From positions 62,001 to 126,000 of the forward strand of contig JACRPQ010000005.1 in NCBI GenBank assembly GCA_016223135.1: DNA of 64,000 bases, read 5' to 3'. Positions 7,741 to 15,772 of the stretch are shown here, piece by piece. The notes under the pieces were generated by a model. The model saw only the letters and a list, made by a program, of their open reading frames with translations, ran no database searches and was not told the DNA's origin. The stretch's first letter is position 1. Every line of letters begins with the position of its first letter. A program made the translations under genes and the position numbers. This DNA comes from Chloroflexota bacterium (GTDB taxonomy: Bacteria; Chloroflexota; Anaerolineae; Anaerolineales; Villigracilaceae).

Positions 7741-8745
7741 ATGCCGCTCATGGCATACAATCATTCCATTACCGATGTGCGCGGCATCGAAGTGGGACAT
7801 GCCCAGGACGAGGACGCCCTGACCGGCTGTACGGTCATCCTCTGCCGAAAGGGAGCAGTGGCAGGCGTGGATGTGCGCGGCAGTGCGCCCGGCACGCGCG
7901 AAACCGATCTGCTCGATCCCGTCAATCTGGTGGAAAAAGTCCATGCCATTGTGCTGTCGGGCGGGTCGGCTTTTGGGTTGGATGCCGCCAGCGGTGTGAT
8001 GAAATACCTCGAAGAGCAGAAGATCGGATTCAACACCGGCGCAGCGAAAGTTCCCATCGTTCCCGCCGCCATTCTCTTTGACCTGAACCTCGGTCGCGCT
8101 GACGTTCGACCGGATGCCGCCATGGGATACCTCGCCGCCGCCTCAGCCTCTTCCTCCGCGCCCGCGGAGGGAAATGTCGGCGCGGGGACGGGGGCGTCGG
8201 TGGGGAAAATGTTCGGGGCAAGCCTCGCAACCAAGAGCGGAGTCGGAAGCGCGTCTGTGGCAATTGGCGGAGGCGTGGTGGTGGGGGCGCTGGTCGCCGT
8301 CAACGCGTGGGGCGATGTGGTGAATCCACAAACAGGCGAGATTGTCGCCGGGCTGCGCTCCGGGCGGGTCGGTCCCCTGCGCGTGGGCGGAAAGGATTAT
8401 TTTGCCGATACGCTGGCGATGATGAAAAAGCCGCTGGGACGGGCTTTGCTTGGGCTGGCAACGCGCGTCAATACCGTCATCGGTGTGGTGGCGACGAATG
8501 CGCGGCTGACCAAGGCGCAGGCAACCAAAGTGGCGCAGATGGCGCAGGATGGCATTGCCCGCACCATCCGTCCTGCTCATACCATGCTCGACGGCGATGT
8601 AATCTTTGCGCTTTCCACCGGCGCGCGCAAGGCAGATGTGACAACCGTCGGGGCGTTTGCGGCGGAGGCAATGGCGGAGGCAATCCTGCGTGCGGTGCGG
8701 ATGGCGAAACCGTCTGGCGGTTTGCCGGGGTTATTTCAAGAGTAA
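7741..8745 (+). CDS. P1-family N-terminal-nucleophile hydrolase (DmpA/NylC-like)
   Basis: A 334-residue P1/S58-type peptidase, a self-processing aminopeptidase or amidase family. It opens ITDVRGIEVGHAQD and has LSGGSAFGLDAASGVMKYLEE, family hallmarks. The expected autocleavage site is visible as VNT-VIGVVATNARL: cleavage between Asn244 and Thr245 would expose Thr245 as nucleophile, as in NylC and DmpA. The GAGTGASVGK glycine-rich loop is present. No signal peptide, so cytoplasmic. The substrate is not predictable. ATG codons at 7741 and 7750 are both possible; 7741 is used. Confidence 0.88.
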   Translation: MPLMAYNHSITDVRGIEVGHAQDEDALTGCTVILCRKGAVAGVDVRGSAPGTRETDLLDPVNLVEKVHAIVLSGGSAFGLDAASGVMKYLEEQKIGFNTGAAKVPIVPAAILFDLNLGRADVRPDAAMGYLAAASASSSAPAEGNVGAGTGASVGKMFGASLATKSGVGSASVAIGGGVVVGALVAVNAWGDVVNPQTGEIVAGLRSGRVGPLRVGGKDYFADTLAMMKKPLGRALLGLATRVNTVIGVVATNARLTKAQATKVAQMAQDGIARTIRPAHTMLDGDVIFALSTGARKADVTTVGAFAAEAMAEAILRAVRMAKPSGGLPGLFQE

Positions 8746-8758
8746 TTGACGATTGGAG

Positions 8759-8804
8759 GAAAAAAAAAGAGGACGGCTCTTGCGAACCGTCCACTTTTTT
8801 TCTC
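8759..8804. terminator. Bidirectional terminator between convergent genes
   Basis: Stem GGACGG/CCGTCC with an A-run on the left and a T-run on the right, so it can work for the P1 hydrolase (plus) and the YvlD-like gene (minus). Confidence 0.8.
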
Positions 8805-8813
8805 TTCGACTGT

Positions 8814-9197
8814 TTATCTTCGTCTGCCTTTCAACTCGTCTTTCAGGATCATCGTCATCACCACGCTAACGATGCTGACGATCAACCCGCCGAGGAAGGC
8901 GTTCCACCAGACCGGCTCGTCGATGATCAACGCGATGCCAAACCACTGACCGACGACGCTCGTTAGCCAAAAGAGGAAGGTGTTGATGACCAGCGTGAAC
9001 AAACCGAGCGTCAGCAAAATGAGCGGGCAGGTGAGGAGTTTGAGCAGGGGACGGAATAAAGCGTTGACAACGCCAAAGATCAACGCCAGCCAAACGAGCG
9101 AGACCATGTTGCTTTGCAGGTCGAGCCCAGGCACGATCAACACTGCCAGGTAGAGCGCAACAGCATTGATAAGCAATCGCAGGATAAATCTTGTCAT
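8814..9197 (-). CDS. YvlD-like four-helix membrane protein (phage holin 4 superfamily)
   Basis: 127 residues, nearly all in four membrane helices. LIFGVVNALFRPLLKLLTCPLILLTLGLFTLVINTFLFWL is the conserved core of the YvlD/COG1950 family. Despite the Pfam name containing 'holin', members are ordinary chromosomal proteins of unknown function, sometimes linked to envelope stress. It ends with a basic KGRRR tail. The neighbouring GNAT gene lies 28 bases upstream on the same strand. Confidence 0.87.
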   Translation of the reverse strand: MTRFILRLLINAVALYLAVLIVPGLDLQSNMVSLVWLALIFGVVNALFRPLLKLLTCPLILLTLGLFTLVINTFLFWLTSVVGQWFGIALIIDEPVWWNAFLGGLIVSIVSVVMTMILKDELKGRRR

Positions 9198-9225
9198 TTT
9201 TACTCCTCGTAAAGTGGATCTGCGA

Positions 9226-10230
9226 TTAAATACGAGAAAGGCTGCTTTTCGTTGCAGGCTTGGCGCGCATCCAAATCAATGTGCGGCGTTCGGTGAAGCC
9301 GGCGGCGAGAAAGGCTTCGGTCATTTCGCCGGAGGGATGTTCGAGCGAGAGGCGGGATTGACCGGTCAATTCGCGGCGGGCATGGATGAGCAGCTGGGCG
9401 AGCGCCTCTGCGCCATACCTTTCGTTCGCCGCCGCAATCAACGGCTCCATCCTGCCTCCATGCGGAATCCAGGAGAGCGTGGCGAGCAGGTCGCCGCCGC
9501 GCACCGCTGCCCATTGTTTGATGTTCACGTCAACGAAGAACAGGTAAAGCCAGTTCATGAGACCGGGGCGCAGGGAATTGAAGTTGAAGGAGCGGTACCA
9601 CGCCAGAGTGTCGGGGTGGAGGCGGCGAAGCCAATCCTGTTGTTGAATCCAGAAGCGCGGATGACGCGGAACGATTTGAATATCGGAAAAGGGTTGGGGG
9701 AGATGCGGATCAGGACGCGTCACCCAGGTGGTACGGCGGGCAATTTCCTCGAAGCCCAGTTCTTGATAGAGGTGCAGGGCGCCGGGATTATCGTCGCGCA
9801 CGTGCAGCCAGATGGCGGCGGCTTTTTTATCCCAGCCGTATTGCATGGCGCGGCGCGTGAGCAGACGGGCAATACCGCGCCGGCGATACTCCGGGTGGAC
9901 GGCAATGTTGGCAATGAGGAAAATGCGTTTGCCCCCCTCGCGGAACGGGATGAGGCTGGCGTTGCCCACGATGCGCCCATCATCCTCCCAGACGAACCCC
10001 GTCAGCGGCAGGGTGACGTTCTCGCTCATGTGCGCCGCCCATTGAAGGAAGCCGTTATCGCGGCTGGCGCGGCGCATGTCGGCGATGTAGCGCTGACCGT
10101 CGTTATCCATCGTGTCGGCGAAGCACAGTTCGATCAAGTCGGCAACAGCAGACAGGTCGCGGAATATGTTCATCGCGCGCAGATGCGGATGCGGCTCTTT
10201 CGTCGTGACAGGCAGGATAACAGAACTCAT
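9226..10230 (-). CDS. GNAT family N-acetyltransferase
   Basis: A 334-residue protein. The acetyl-CoA binding motif is clear in the N-terminal half: IANIAVHPEYRRRGIARLLTRRAM followed by DDNPGALHLYQELGFEE (about residues 107-160). The C-terminal half (about 170-334) looks like a second, degenerate GNAT-like domain ending LSLEHPSGEMTEAFLAAGFTERRTLIWM. The substrate is unknown. ATG at 10230 sits 7 bases after a TATAAT box with no ribosome site, suggesting a leaderless mRNA. Confidence 0.85.
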   Translation of the reverse strand: MSSVILPVTTKEPHPHLRAMNIFRDLSAVADLIELCFADTMDNDGQRYIADMRRASRDNGFLQWAAHMSENVTLPLTGFVWEDDGRIVGNASLIPFREGGKRIFLIANIAVHPEYRRRGIARLLTRRAMQYGWDKKAAAIWLHVRDDNPGALHLYQELGFEEIARRTTWVTRPDPHLPQPFSDIQIVPRHPRFWIQQQDWLRRLHPDTLAWYRSFNFNSLRPGLMNWLYLFFVDVNIKQWAAVRGGDLLATLSWIPHGGRMEPLIAAANERYGAEALAQLLIHARRELTGQSRLSLEHPSGEMTEAFLAAGFTERRTLIWMRAKPATKSSLSRI

Positions 10231-10237
10231 CAAAAGA

Positions 10238-10243
10238 ATTATA
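10238..10243 (-). promoter_or_regulatory. -10 box for a leaderless GNAT transcript
   Basis: TATAAT on the minus strand, 7 bases before the ATG, no Shine-Dalgarno. Confidence 0.5.
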
Positions 10244-10305
10244 GCCGCAACTGGTTGATTTGGAGCGGCAGAGACACGCTTTTGTTATAATCGCTCCACC
10301 CACTC

Positions 10306-10356
10306 GTAACGCGACTTTCAAGTCGCAGCCCAAAAGCGACATAAATGTCGCGCTAC
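10306..10356. repeat. Double-hairpin repeat upstream of the E1 gene
   Basis: Two hairpins in a row, GCGACTTTCAAGTCGC (10311-10326) and GCGACATAAATGTCGC (10336-10351), bounded by GTAAC and CTAC. The same pair style occurs at 58201-58245. A TATAAT at 10286-10291 just upstream suggests this repeat lies in the 5' leader of the E1 mRNA. Confidence 0.75.
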
Positions 10357-10412
10357 AGAATCTTCGCGAGCGGTGTAGTTTTTAAAGACCAATCTACAAG
10401 GAGAGAGACTTC

Positions 10413-12824
10413 ATGCCTCATAAGAAGGGTTCTCTTGTACTGCCTCTCGAAAAAGAAGAAATCATCAAAGATTACCGCCTCGCTTACCAATCGCGCCAAG
10501 CCTCCCTTATCGGACGCCGCGAGGTGTTGAGCGGCAAGGCGAAGTTCGGCATCTTCGGCGACGGAAAAGAGCTTGCCAATCTTGCCATCGCCCGCGCCTT
10601 TCGCAAAGGCGACTGGCGCTCAGGCTATTACCGCGACCAAACCTGGATGTTCATGCTGGGGGTGATGAGCATCCAGGAATTTTTTGCCCAACTCTACGCC
10701 CACGCCGACATAGCCCACGACTCCAATTCGGGCGGGCGCATGATGAACGCGCATTTTGCCTCGCGCTACATCAACCCCGACGGCACATGGAAGAGCCAGA
10801 CCGAGATGTTCAACTCCGCCGCCGATGTCTCGCCGACGGGAACGCAGATGCCGCGCACGGTGGGGCTGGCATACGCCTCGGTGGTATACCGCCAACTCGA
10901 AGAACTCAAAGGCTTCACGCAATTTTCGCGCGGCGGAAACGAGGTCGCTTTTGCCAGCATCGGCAACGCCTCCACCGCCGAAGGCATGTTCTGGGAAAGC
11001 GTCAACGCCATCGGCGTGCTGAAAGCGCCCGCCGTCATCACGGTCTATGACGACGGCTACGGCATCTCGGTCCCCAATCAATTCCAGATGGTCAAGGAAA
11101 ACATCTACGCCATCCTGCGCGGCTTTCAGCGCGAGCCATGCCCTGAACCTGAATGCCTGCACGGCTACGACCTCTATCAGGTGCGCGGCTGGGATTACCC
11201 CGCCCTCATCGAGACCTACGCCGCCGCCGCCGAGACCGCCCGCGAGTATCACATCCCCGCGCTGGTGCATGTCATCGAGGTCACGCAGCCGCAGGGACAC
11301 AGCACAAGCGGCTCGCACGAACGTTACAAGACTCCCGAACGGCTGAAGTTCGAAGAGGAATTCGACTGCATCCGCAAGATGCGCGAATGGATGATCCAAA
11401 ACCGCGTCATCTCGGACCCGGAACTTGCCGCCCTCGAAAAAGCCGACTACGAGGCTGTGGAGGGAATCCGCAAACTGGCATGGGAGGCGTATCTCAACCC
11501 GATTCTCGAAGAGCGCGCCCAGGTGATGGACATGCTGGACGAGATCGCCGCGACCTCGAGTCATGCGTCAGAGTTGGCGAATGTTCGGGAACGGCTGGCA
11601 AACCTCCCGTCGGTGACGAGGCGGGATGTCCACGCCGCGGCGCACGAGGCTTTGCGAATCCTGCGCGACGAGGAGCATCCGTCCAAGCAAATCCTCATCC
11701 AATGGAAGCATGAGCAGGACGCGGTCAATCTGGAGCGGTACGGTTCGCATCTGTATTCGGGCAGCGCGTTGAAGGTCAAGGAAGTCAAGCCTGCCTATTC
11801 CGAGTCGTCGCCGACGGTGTTCGGCTTTGAGGTGATGAACGCCGCGTTCGACGCCATGCTGGCGCGCGACCCGCGCGTGATCGCCTTCGGCGAAGACGTG
11901 GGCAGGCTGGGCGATGTGAACCAGGGCTTCAAGGGCTTGCAGGAAAAGTACGGCGAGTTCCGCGTGAGCGATACGGGCATCCGCGAGGCGACGATTTTGG
12001 GGCAGGCGATTGGGATGGCGATGCGCGGGCTGAGACCGATTGCCGAAATTCAGTATCTCGATTATCTGCTCTACGCCCTGCAGCTCATGTCCGACGATTT
12101 GGCGACCCTGCACTGGCGCACGGCGGGCGGGCAGGCAGCGCCTGTGATCGTCCGCACGCGCGGGCATCGGCTGGAGGGCGTGTGGCATTCCGGCTCGCTC
12201 ATGGCGGGAATCATCCATCTCGTGCGCGGAGTGAACGTACTGGTACCGCGCGATATGACCCGCGCCGCAGGTTTCTACAACACGCTGTTGAAATGCGACG
12301 AGCCGGCGGTGGTGGTGGAGGTGTTGAACGGCTACCGCGTGAAGGAGCGCCTGCCCGATAACATCGGTGAGATGACCGTGCCGCTGGGCGTGCCGGAGGT
12401 CATCCGCGAGGGGAGCGATGTGACGCTGGTGACGTATGGCGCGTGCTGTCGCATCGCCCTCGACGCGGCGCAGAAGTTGAGCAAGGTGGGCATCGAGACG
12501 GAGGTGATTGACGTGCAGTCGCTGCTGCCGTTCGATATTCACGGACGCATCGTCGAGTCGCTGGAGAAGACCAACCGTATTCTTTTCGTGGATGAGGATG
12601 TCCCTGGCGGCACGACGGCGTACATGATGCAGGAGGTCATCGAGAGGCAGGGCGGGTATTATCATCTCGACTCCGAACCGAGGACATTATCGGGCAAGGC
12701 GCATCGTCCCGCCTATGGTTCGGATGGCGATTATTGGAGTAAACCCAACGCTGAAACGATTTTTGACACCATTTATGAGATGATGCACGAAGTTGATCCA
12801 AACTCGTTTCCAAAAATCCTATAA
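10413..12824 (+). CDS. 2-oxoacid dehydrogenase E1, alpha and beta fused
   Basis: An 803-residue thiamine-diphosphate enzyme with E1-alpha (about 1-390) and E1-beta (about 465-790) in one chain. The alpha half has the ThDP/Mg region AFASIGNASTAEGMFWESVNAIGVLKAPAVITVYDDGYGISVPNQF (about 180-225), the GNAS variant typical of fused E1. The beta half has VIAFGEDVGRLGDVNQGFKGLQEKYG, DTGIREATILGQAIGMAMRGLRPI and the transketolase C-terminal domain. It decarboxylates a 2-oxoacid and acylates E2. Branched-chain 2-oxoacids or pyruvate are the likely substrates; the sequence does not decide. An AAGGAGAG site precedes ATG. The E2 gene follows on the same strand. Confidence 0.9.
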   Translation: MPHKKGSLVLPLEKEEIIKDYRLAYQSRQASLIGRREVLSGKAKFGIFGDGKELANLAIARAFRKGDWRSGYYRDQTWMFMLGVMSIQEFFAQLYAHADIAHDSNSGGRMMNAHFASRYINPDGTWKSQTEMFNSAADVSPTGTQMPRTVGLAYASVVYRQLEELKGFTQFSRGGNEVAFASIGNASTAEGMFWESVNAIGVLKAPAVITVYDDGYGISVPNQFQMVKENIYAILRGFQREPCPEPECLHGYDLYQVRGWDYPALIETYAAAAETAREYHIPALVHVIEVTQPQGHSTSGSHERYKTPERLKFEEEFDCIRKMREWMIQNRVISDPELAALEKADYEAVEGIRKLAWEAYLNPILEERAQVMDMLDEIAATSSHASELANVRERLANLPSVTRRDVHAAAHEALRILRDEEHPSKQILIQWKHEQDAVNLERYGSHLYSGSALKVKEVKPAYSESSPTVFGFEVMNAAFDAMLARDPRVIAFGEDVGRLGDVNQGFKGLQEKYGEFRVSDTGIREATILGQAIGMAMRGLRPIAEIQYLDYLLYALQLMSDDLATLHWRTAGGQAAPVIVRTRGHRLEGVWHSGSLMAGIIHLVRGVNVLVPRDMTRAAGFYNTLLKCDEPAVVVEVLNGYRVKERLPDNIGEMTVPLGVPEVIREGSDVTLVTYGACCRIALDAAQKLSKVGIETEVIDVQSLLPFDIHGRIVESLEKTNRILFVDEDVPGGTTAYMMQEVIERQGGYYHLDSEPRTLSGKAHRPAYGSDGDYWSKPNAETIFDTIYEMMHEVDPNSFPKIL

Positions 12825-12831
12825 ATGAATT

Positions 12832-12939
12832 CGTCATTGCGAGGGTGGTCGAGTAGTGGCGCAGGGCGCCACGTATCGAGACCACCCGAAGCAACCTCAA
12901 CGAACCATCAAACAGGAGATTGCTTCGCTCGCAATGACG
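12832..12939. repeat. Nested inverted repeats between E1 and E2 genes
   Basis: The outer inverted repeat is CGTCATTGCGAG (12832-12843) / CTCGCAATGACG (12928-12939). Inside it lies a second palindromic unit (12844-12886), GGTGGTCGAGTAGTGGCGC / GCGCCACGTATCGAGACCACC. A close relative of the inner unit is read in frame within a membrane-protein gene at 50037-50096. Confidence 0.85.
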
Positions 12940-12959
12940 GATGAAAACAAGGAGACTCT

Positions 12960-14219
12960 ATGGCAACCAAAGTTCTCGTTCCCCTGCTCGGCGAAGGCGT
13001 CGAGGAAGTGACTGTCACGAAATGGCTCAAGAAGGAAGGCGACACGGTCAAAGAGTTGGAGCCTTTGCTCGAAGTGAACACCGACAAGGTGGATACCGAA
13101 ATCCCCGCGCCCGCCTCCGGGACGGTGTTGAAGATTCTCGCCCAGGAGGGCGCTCCCGCGAAGGTGGGGGCGGTACTGGCGGTGATTGGAAAGCCGGGGG
13201 AGGCAGTGGACAGCGAGCAGTCATCAGTAAAAAGCGAGTCAAAAGTCGAAAGTCAAAAATCAGAACCTGCGACCTTCGACCTGCAACCTTCGACTTCGGA
13301 CGTTCGACGTTCCACTGATCTTGGCTTTATCTCCCCCGTTGTCGCCAAAATTGCCGCTGAATATGGCGTGGATTTATCGCAGGTGAAAGGGACCGGGTTG
13401 AACGGGCGGATTACGAAGAACGATGTGCTGGGTTATGTTGAAAGTCGAAAGCGCCACCCTGAGCCAGTCGAAGGGTCGCAGGTCGAAAGTCGAATAGCGC
13501 AATCTGCAACCTTCCAACCTTCAAACCTGAAACCCATAGAGGGCGACCAACTCATCAAACATTCGACCATCCGCAAACAGATTGCCGAGCACATGGTCAT
13601 GTCCAAGCACACCTCGCCGCACGTGCTGACGGTCATGGAAGCGGACATGAGCCGCGTGGTCAAGCACCGCGCCGCCAATAAGGAAATGTTCGCGCGCGAC
13701 GGAGTCAACCTCACCTTTACGGCGTATTTCATGATGGCAATCGTGGCAGGCTTGAAGGCGTATCCGCTGGTCAATTCCTCGTGGACGGACGAAGGGCTGC
13801 TGGTTCACAAGGCAATCAACATCGGCATGGCGACCTCGCTGGGCGAGGAGGGCTTGATCGTCCCCGTCATCAAGGGCGCGGATAATCTGTCCCTGTTGGC
13901 GATGGCGCGGACTGTGAACGACCTGGCAAACCGCGCCCGCGCAAAGAAACTCCAACCCGACGAAGTCAAAGGCGGGACGTTCACGCTGACCAATCACGGC
14001 ATCAGCGGGTCGCTGTTTGCGTTCCCGGTCATCAACCAGCCGCAGTGCGGAATCCTGGGCGTCGGCGCGATGCAGAAGCGGGTTGTCGTCATAGATGACG
14101 CGATCGCCATCCGCCCGATGGTGTATCTCTCGTTTGTGTTCGATCACCGCATTTTGGACGGCGCGTCGGCGGATAACTTCTTGATGAAAGTGAAAGAGAC
14201 GCTGGAGAATTGGGCGTAG
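12960..14219 (+). CDS. 2-oxoacid dehydrogenase E2 (dihydrolipoyl acyltransferase)
   Basis: 419 residues in the standard E2 order: one lipoyl domain (1-80) with the lipoylated Lys43 in NTDKVDTEIPAPASGT, a peripheral-subunit-binding domain (about 121-157; FISPVVAKIAAEYGVDLSQVKGTGLNGRITKNDVLGYV), and the catalytic domain (about 195-419) with FDHRILDGA carrying the active-site His near residue 396. It moves the acyl group from E1 to CoA and forms the complex core. Both interdomain linkers are made of short-period repeat DNA read in frame. E3 is not in the window. AAGGAG precedes ATG. Confidence 0.92.
   Translation: MATKVLVPLLGEGVEEVTVTKWLKKEGDTVKELEPLLEVNTDKVDTEIPAPASGTVLKILAQEGAPAKVGAVLAVIGKPGEAVDSEQSSVKSESKVESQKSEPATFDLQPSTSDVRRSTDLGFISPVVAKIAAEYGVDLSQVKGTGLNGRITKNDVLGYVESRKRHPEPVEGSQVESRIAQSATFQPSNLKPIEGDQLIKHSTIRKQIAEHMVMSKHTSPHVLTVMEADMSRVVKHRAANKEMFARDGVNLTFTAYFMMAIVAGLKAYPLVNSSWTDEGLLVHKAINIGMATSLGEEGLIVPVIKGADNLSLLAMARTVNDLANRARAKKLQPDEVKGGTFTLTNHGISGSLFAFPVINQPQCGILGVGAMQKRVVVIDDAIAIRPMVYLSFVFDHRILDGASADNFLMKVKETLENWA
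13221..13314 (+). repeat. In-frame repeat tract in the first E2 linker
   Basis: AGTCAAAAGTCGAAAGTC-type words, then the inverse type (CTTCGACCTGCAACCTTCGAC). It encodes the Ser/Lys/Glu then Thr/Ser-rich linker between lipoyl and E3-binding domains (about residues 88-118). Confidence 0.8.
13438..13535 (+). repeat. In-frame repeat tract in the second E2 linker
   Basis: Starts TTGAAAGTCGAAAG, contains CACCCTGAGCCAGTCGAAGG (read as HPEPVEG), then GGTCGAAAGTCG and the inverted arm CTGCAACCTTCCAACCTTC. It encodes the linker between the E3-binding and catalytic domains (about residues 160-192). Confidence 0.8.
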
Positions 14220-14260
14220 ATGTCTTTATAGAATAAGACATACTACGCGAGTTGATGTTT

Positions 14261-14905
14261 TCATTCCCGTTCTGCTTGCAGTATTCCATTCTCCATCCAA
14301 TAGGTTTTGCCACAAAGGCTTTGGAGTTCTTCCGTGCTGTGACTGGTAAGCAGTATCGTAACGCCTTTCTGATTAAGTTGCATCAGCAGAGCATGAATGT
14401 CAGCGACCCCTTGACGATCCAAGCCGTTTGTTGGCTCGTCGAGAATCAACAATTTTGGTTTTTCCATGATTGCCTGAGCCAGTCCCAGCCGTTGACGCAT
14501 ACCGGTGGAATATACCCTCACCGGACGAGGATCGTCGGGATCCAAGCCTACTAGGCGGATGACTTCAGCAATCTCGTCCCGTGTAATCTGATTTCGTATC
14601 ATGGCAAGAAACAAAAGGTTATCCATGCCGCTGTAGCCGGGTAAAAAGCCCGGGGTTTCAATCAATGCTCCTGTTTCGGGAGGAAATTCTTTTTCAGTTC
14701 CAATCCGGTAACCGAATACCTCAACTCGTCCTGACTGAGGAATGACCAGTCCGCAAATCACACGTAACAACATACTTTTTCCGGAACCGTTCGGTCCGCT
14801 GATACCGTATATCTGCCCGGCCGGTACTTGCAACGACACATCCTTCAAAACCAGCCTGCCTTTGATGGTTTTTGTGACCTTTTCCACTTCAATGATAGAT
14901 TGCAT
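14261..14905 (-). CDS. ABC transporter ATP-binding protein of an export cassette
   Basis: A 214-residue ABC ATPase of the antibiotic/bacteriocin-exporter (CcmA-like) type. Walker A GPNGSGKS (about 38-45), a variant signature YSTGMRQRL in place of LSGGQ, Walker B LLILDEPTNGLD and switch His in LLTSHS are all present. This YSTGM signature is usual for ABC-2 type exporters. It is the last gene of a run that includes three permeases, a small secreted protein and a secreted protease, so it probably energises that exporter. It converges with the E2 gene. Confidence 0.9.
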   Translation of the reverse strand: MQSIIEVEKVTKTIKGRLVLKDVSLQVPAGQIYGISGPNGSGKSMLLRVICGLVIPQSGRVEVFGYRIGTEKEFPPETGALIETPGFLPGYSGMDNLLFLAMIRNQITRDEIAEVIRLVGLDPDDPRPVRVYSTGMRQRLGLAQAIMEKPKLLILDEPTNGLDRQGVADIHALLMQLNQKGVTILLTSHSTEELQSLCGKTYWMENGILQAERE

Positions 14906-14923
14906 GATTCACCTCAAATCTGA

Positions 14924-15772
14924 TTAGCGGATTTCCGCGAGCGAAGCTCCAAAAATATCCATACGCCTTATGTGCCAAAAACTGCCTCCTAACATCAAGA
15001 GCAGGATTAAGCCGTTATATAAAAGCGACCATCCAAAAGTAAAGCCTTGGATGGATGGATCGAGAAAGGTGTGTCTGGAAAGCATGGATTGCGAACCGGG
15101 CAGCCATCGAACCAGTTCTGGTTGGTCAGTGCCTAACAACCAGGAAAGGATTGATACAGCAACAACAAGAACATATGCATGAAAAGAACGCCGCCACCAT
15201 ATTGAAATGAACATCTGAACCGTTATCAATGTAAAGAGTGTGCCAATATATAAACTGAATATCCATAGAAGCAAATCTGCGATATTGATATTTGATGGAA
15301 AGATCCATGGGTCTCCTGAGTGAAGAAAAGGATGTGCTGCCCACGTCACAGGCAACACAAACGCCGCTCCCAAGGAAACAAAGAGGAACCATAGAAGGGT
15401 ATATCCCATCGAGAGCAAGAATGCCAAGAGCAATTTCCCGAGCCACCAGGTTCGACGCGAGCCCATAAGCGGTACAATCGCATATCCTCTGTTCAATAAT
15501 TCTTCATTGGCAATGTTTCCGACAAGATAGAAAAACAACACATGCGGAACAAGCCAGGTCAGCGCTTGCGTTAGCGAACTTCCCCAGACACTTGGTCCTG
15601 CAAAACTCAACAGAACAGCATACCAGATATTGCCATTATCCATTGCAGATTTGACCTCAAAGGCGTTGGACATGCCTATGCCGACAAACAGCATGGAAAT
15701 CAATAGGCTTTTCCAAGGCTTCCCAAAACTTCGCAGATTAAAACCCAAAACTACCAAACAACCTCTAATCAT
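14924..15772 (-). CDS. ABC-2 type permease, third of three
   Basis: 282 residues with about six membrane helices and no enzymatic motifs. The start overlaps the stop of the preceding gene as ATGA (15769-15772), which fixes the start at MIRGCLVVLG. LNRGYAIVPLMGSRRTWWLGKLLLAFLLSMGYTLLW resembles the membrane core of ABC-2 permeases (GSRRLWWFGK in the sister gene). It sits between the sister permease and the ATPase, with 18 bases to the ATPase gene. Likely one half of the exporter pore. Confidence 0.72.
   Translation of the reverse strand: MIRGCLVVLGFNLRSFGKPWKSLLISMLFVGIGMSNAFEVKSAMDNGNIWYAVLLSFAGPSVWGSSLTQALTWLVPHVLFFYLVGNIANEELLNRGYAIVPLMGSRRTWWLGKLLLAFLLSMGYTLLWFLFVSLGAAFVLPVTWAAHPFLHSGDPWIFPSNINIADLLLWIFSLYIGTLFTLITVQMFISIWWRRSFHAYVLVVAVSILSWLLGTDQPELVRWLPGSQSMLSRHTFLDPSIQGFTFGWSLLYNGLILLLMLGGSFWHIRRMDIFGASLAEIR

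Noticed and set aside
8814-9197. Phage holin
   Set aside because: The family name is misleading; it is the YvlD type, and no phage genes lie near.
9166-10290. Long plus-strand open frame (374 codons) opposite the GNAT gene
   Set aside because: It lies antisense to a gene with clear acetyltransferase motifs; it has no ribosome site and low-complexity composition. High GC makes antisense frames open.
11568-12665. 365-codon minus-strand frame in the E1 gene
   Set aside because: His/Arg-rich shadow, no start signals; E1 beta motifs lie on the plus strand.
14222-14245. Terminator between E2 and the exporter ATPase
   Set aside because: ATGTCTT..AAGACAT is only 7 bp with no T-run on either strand.
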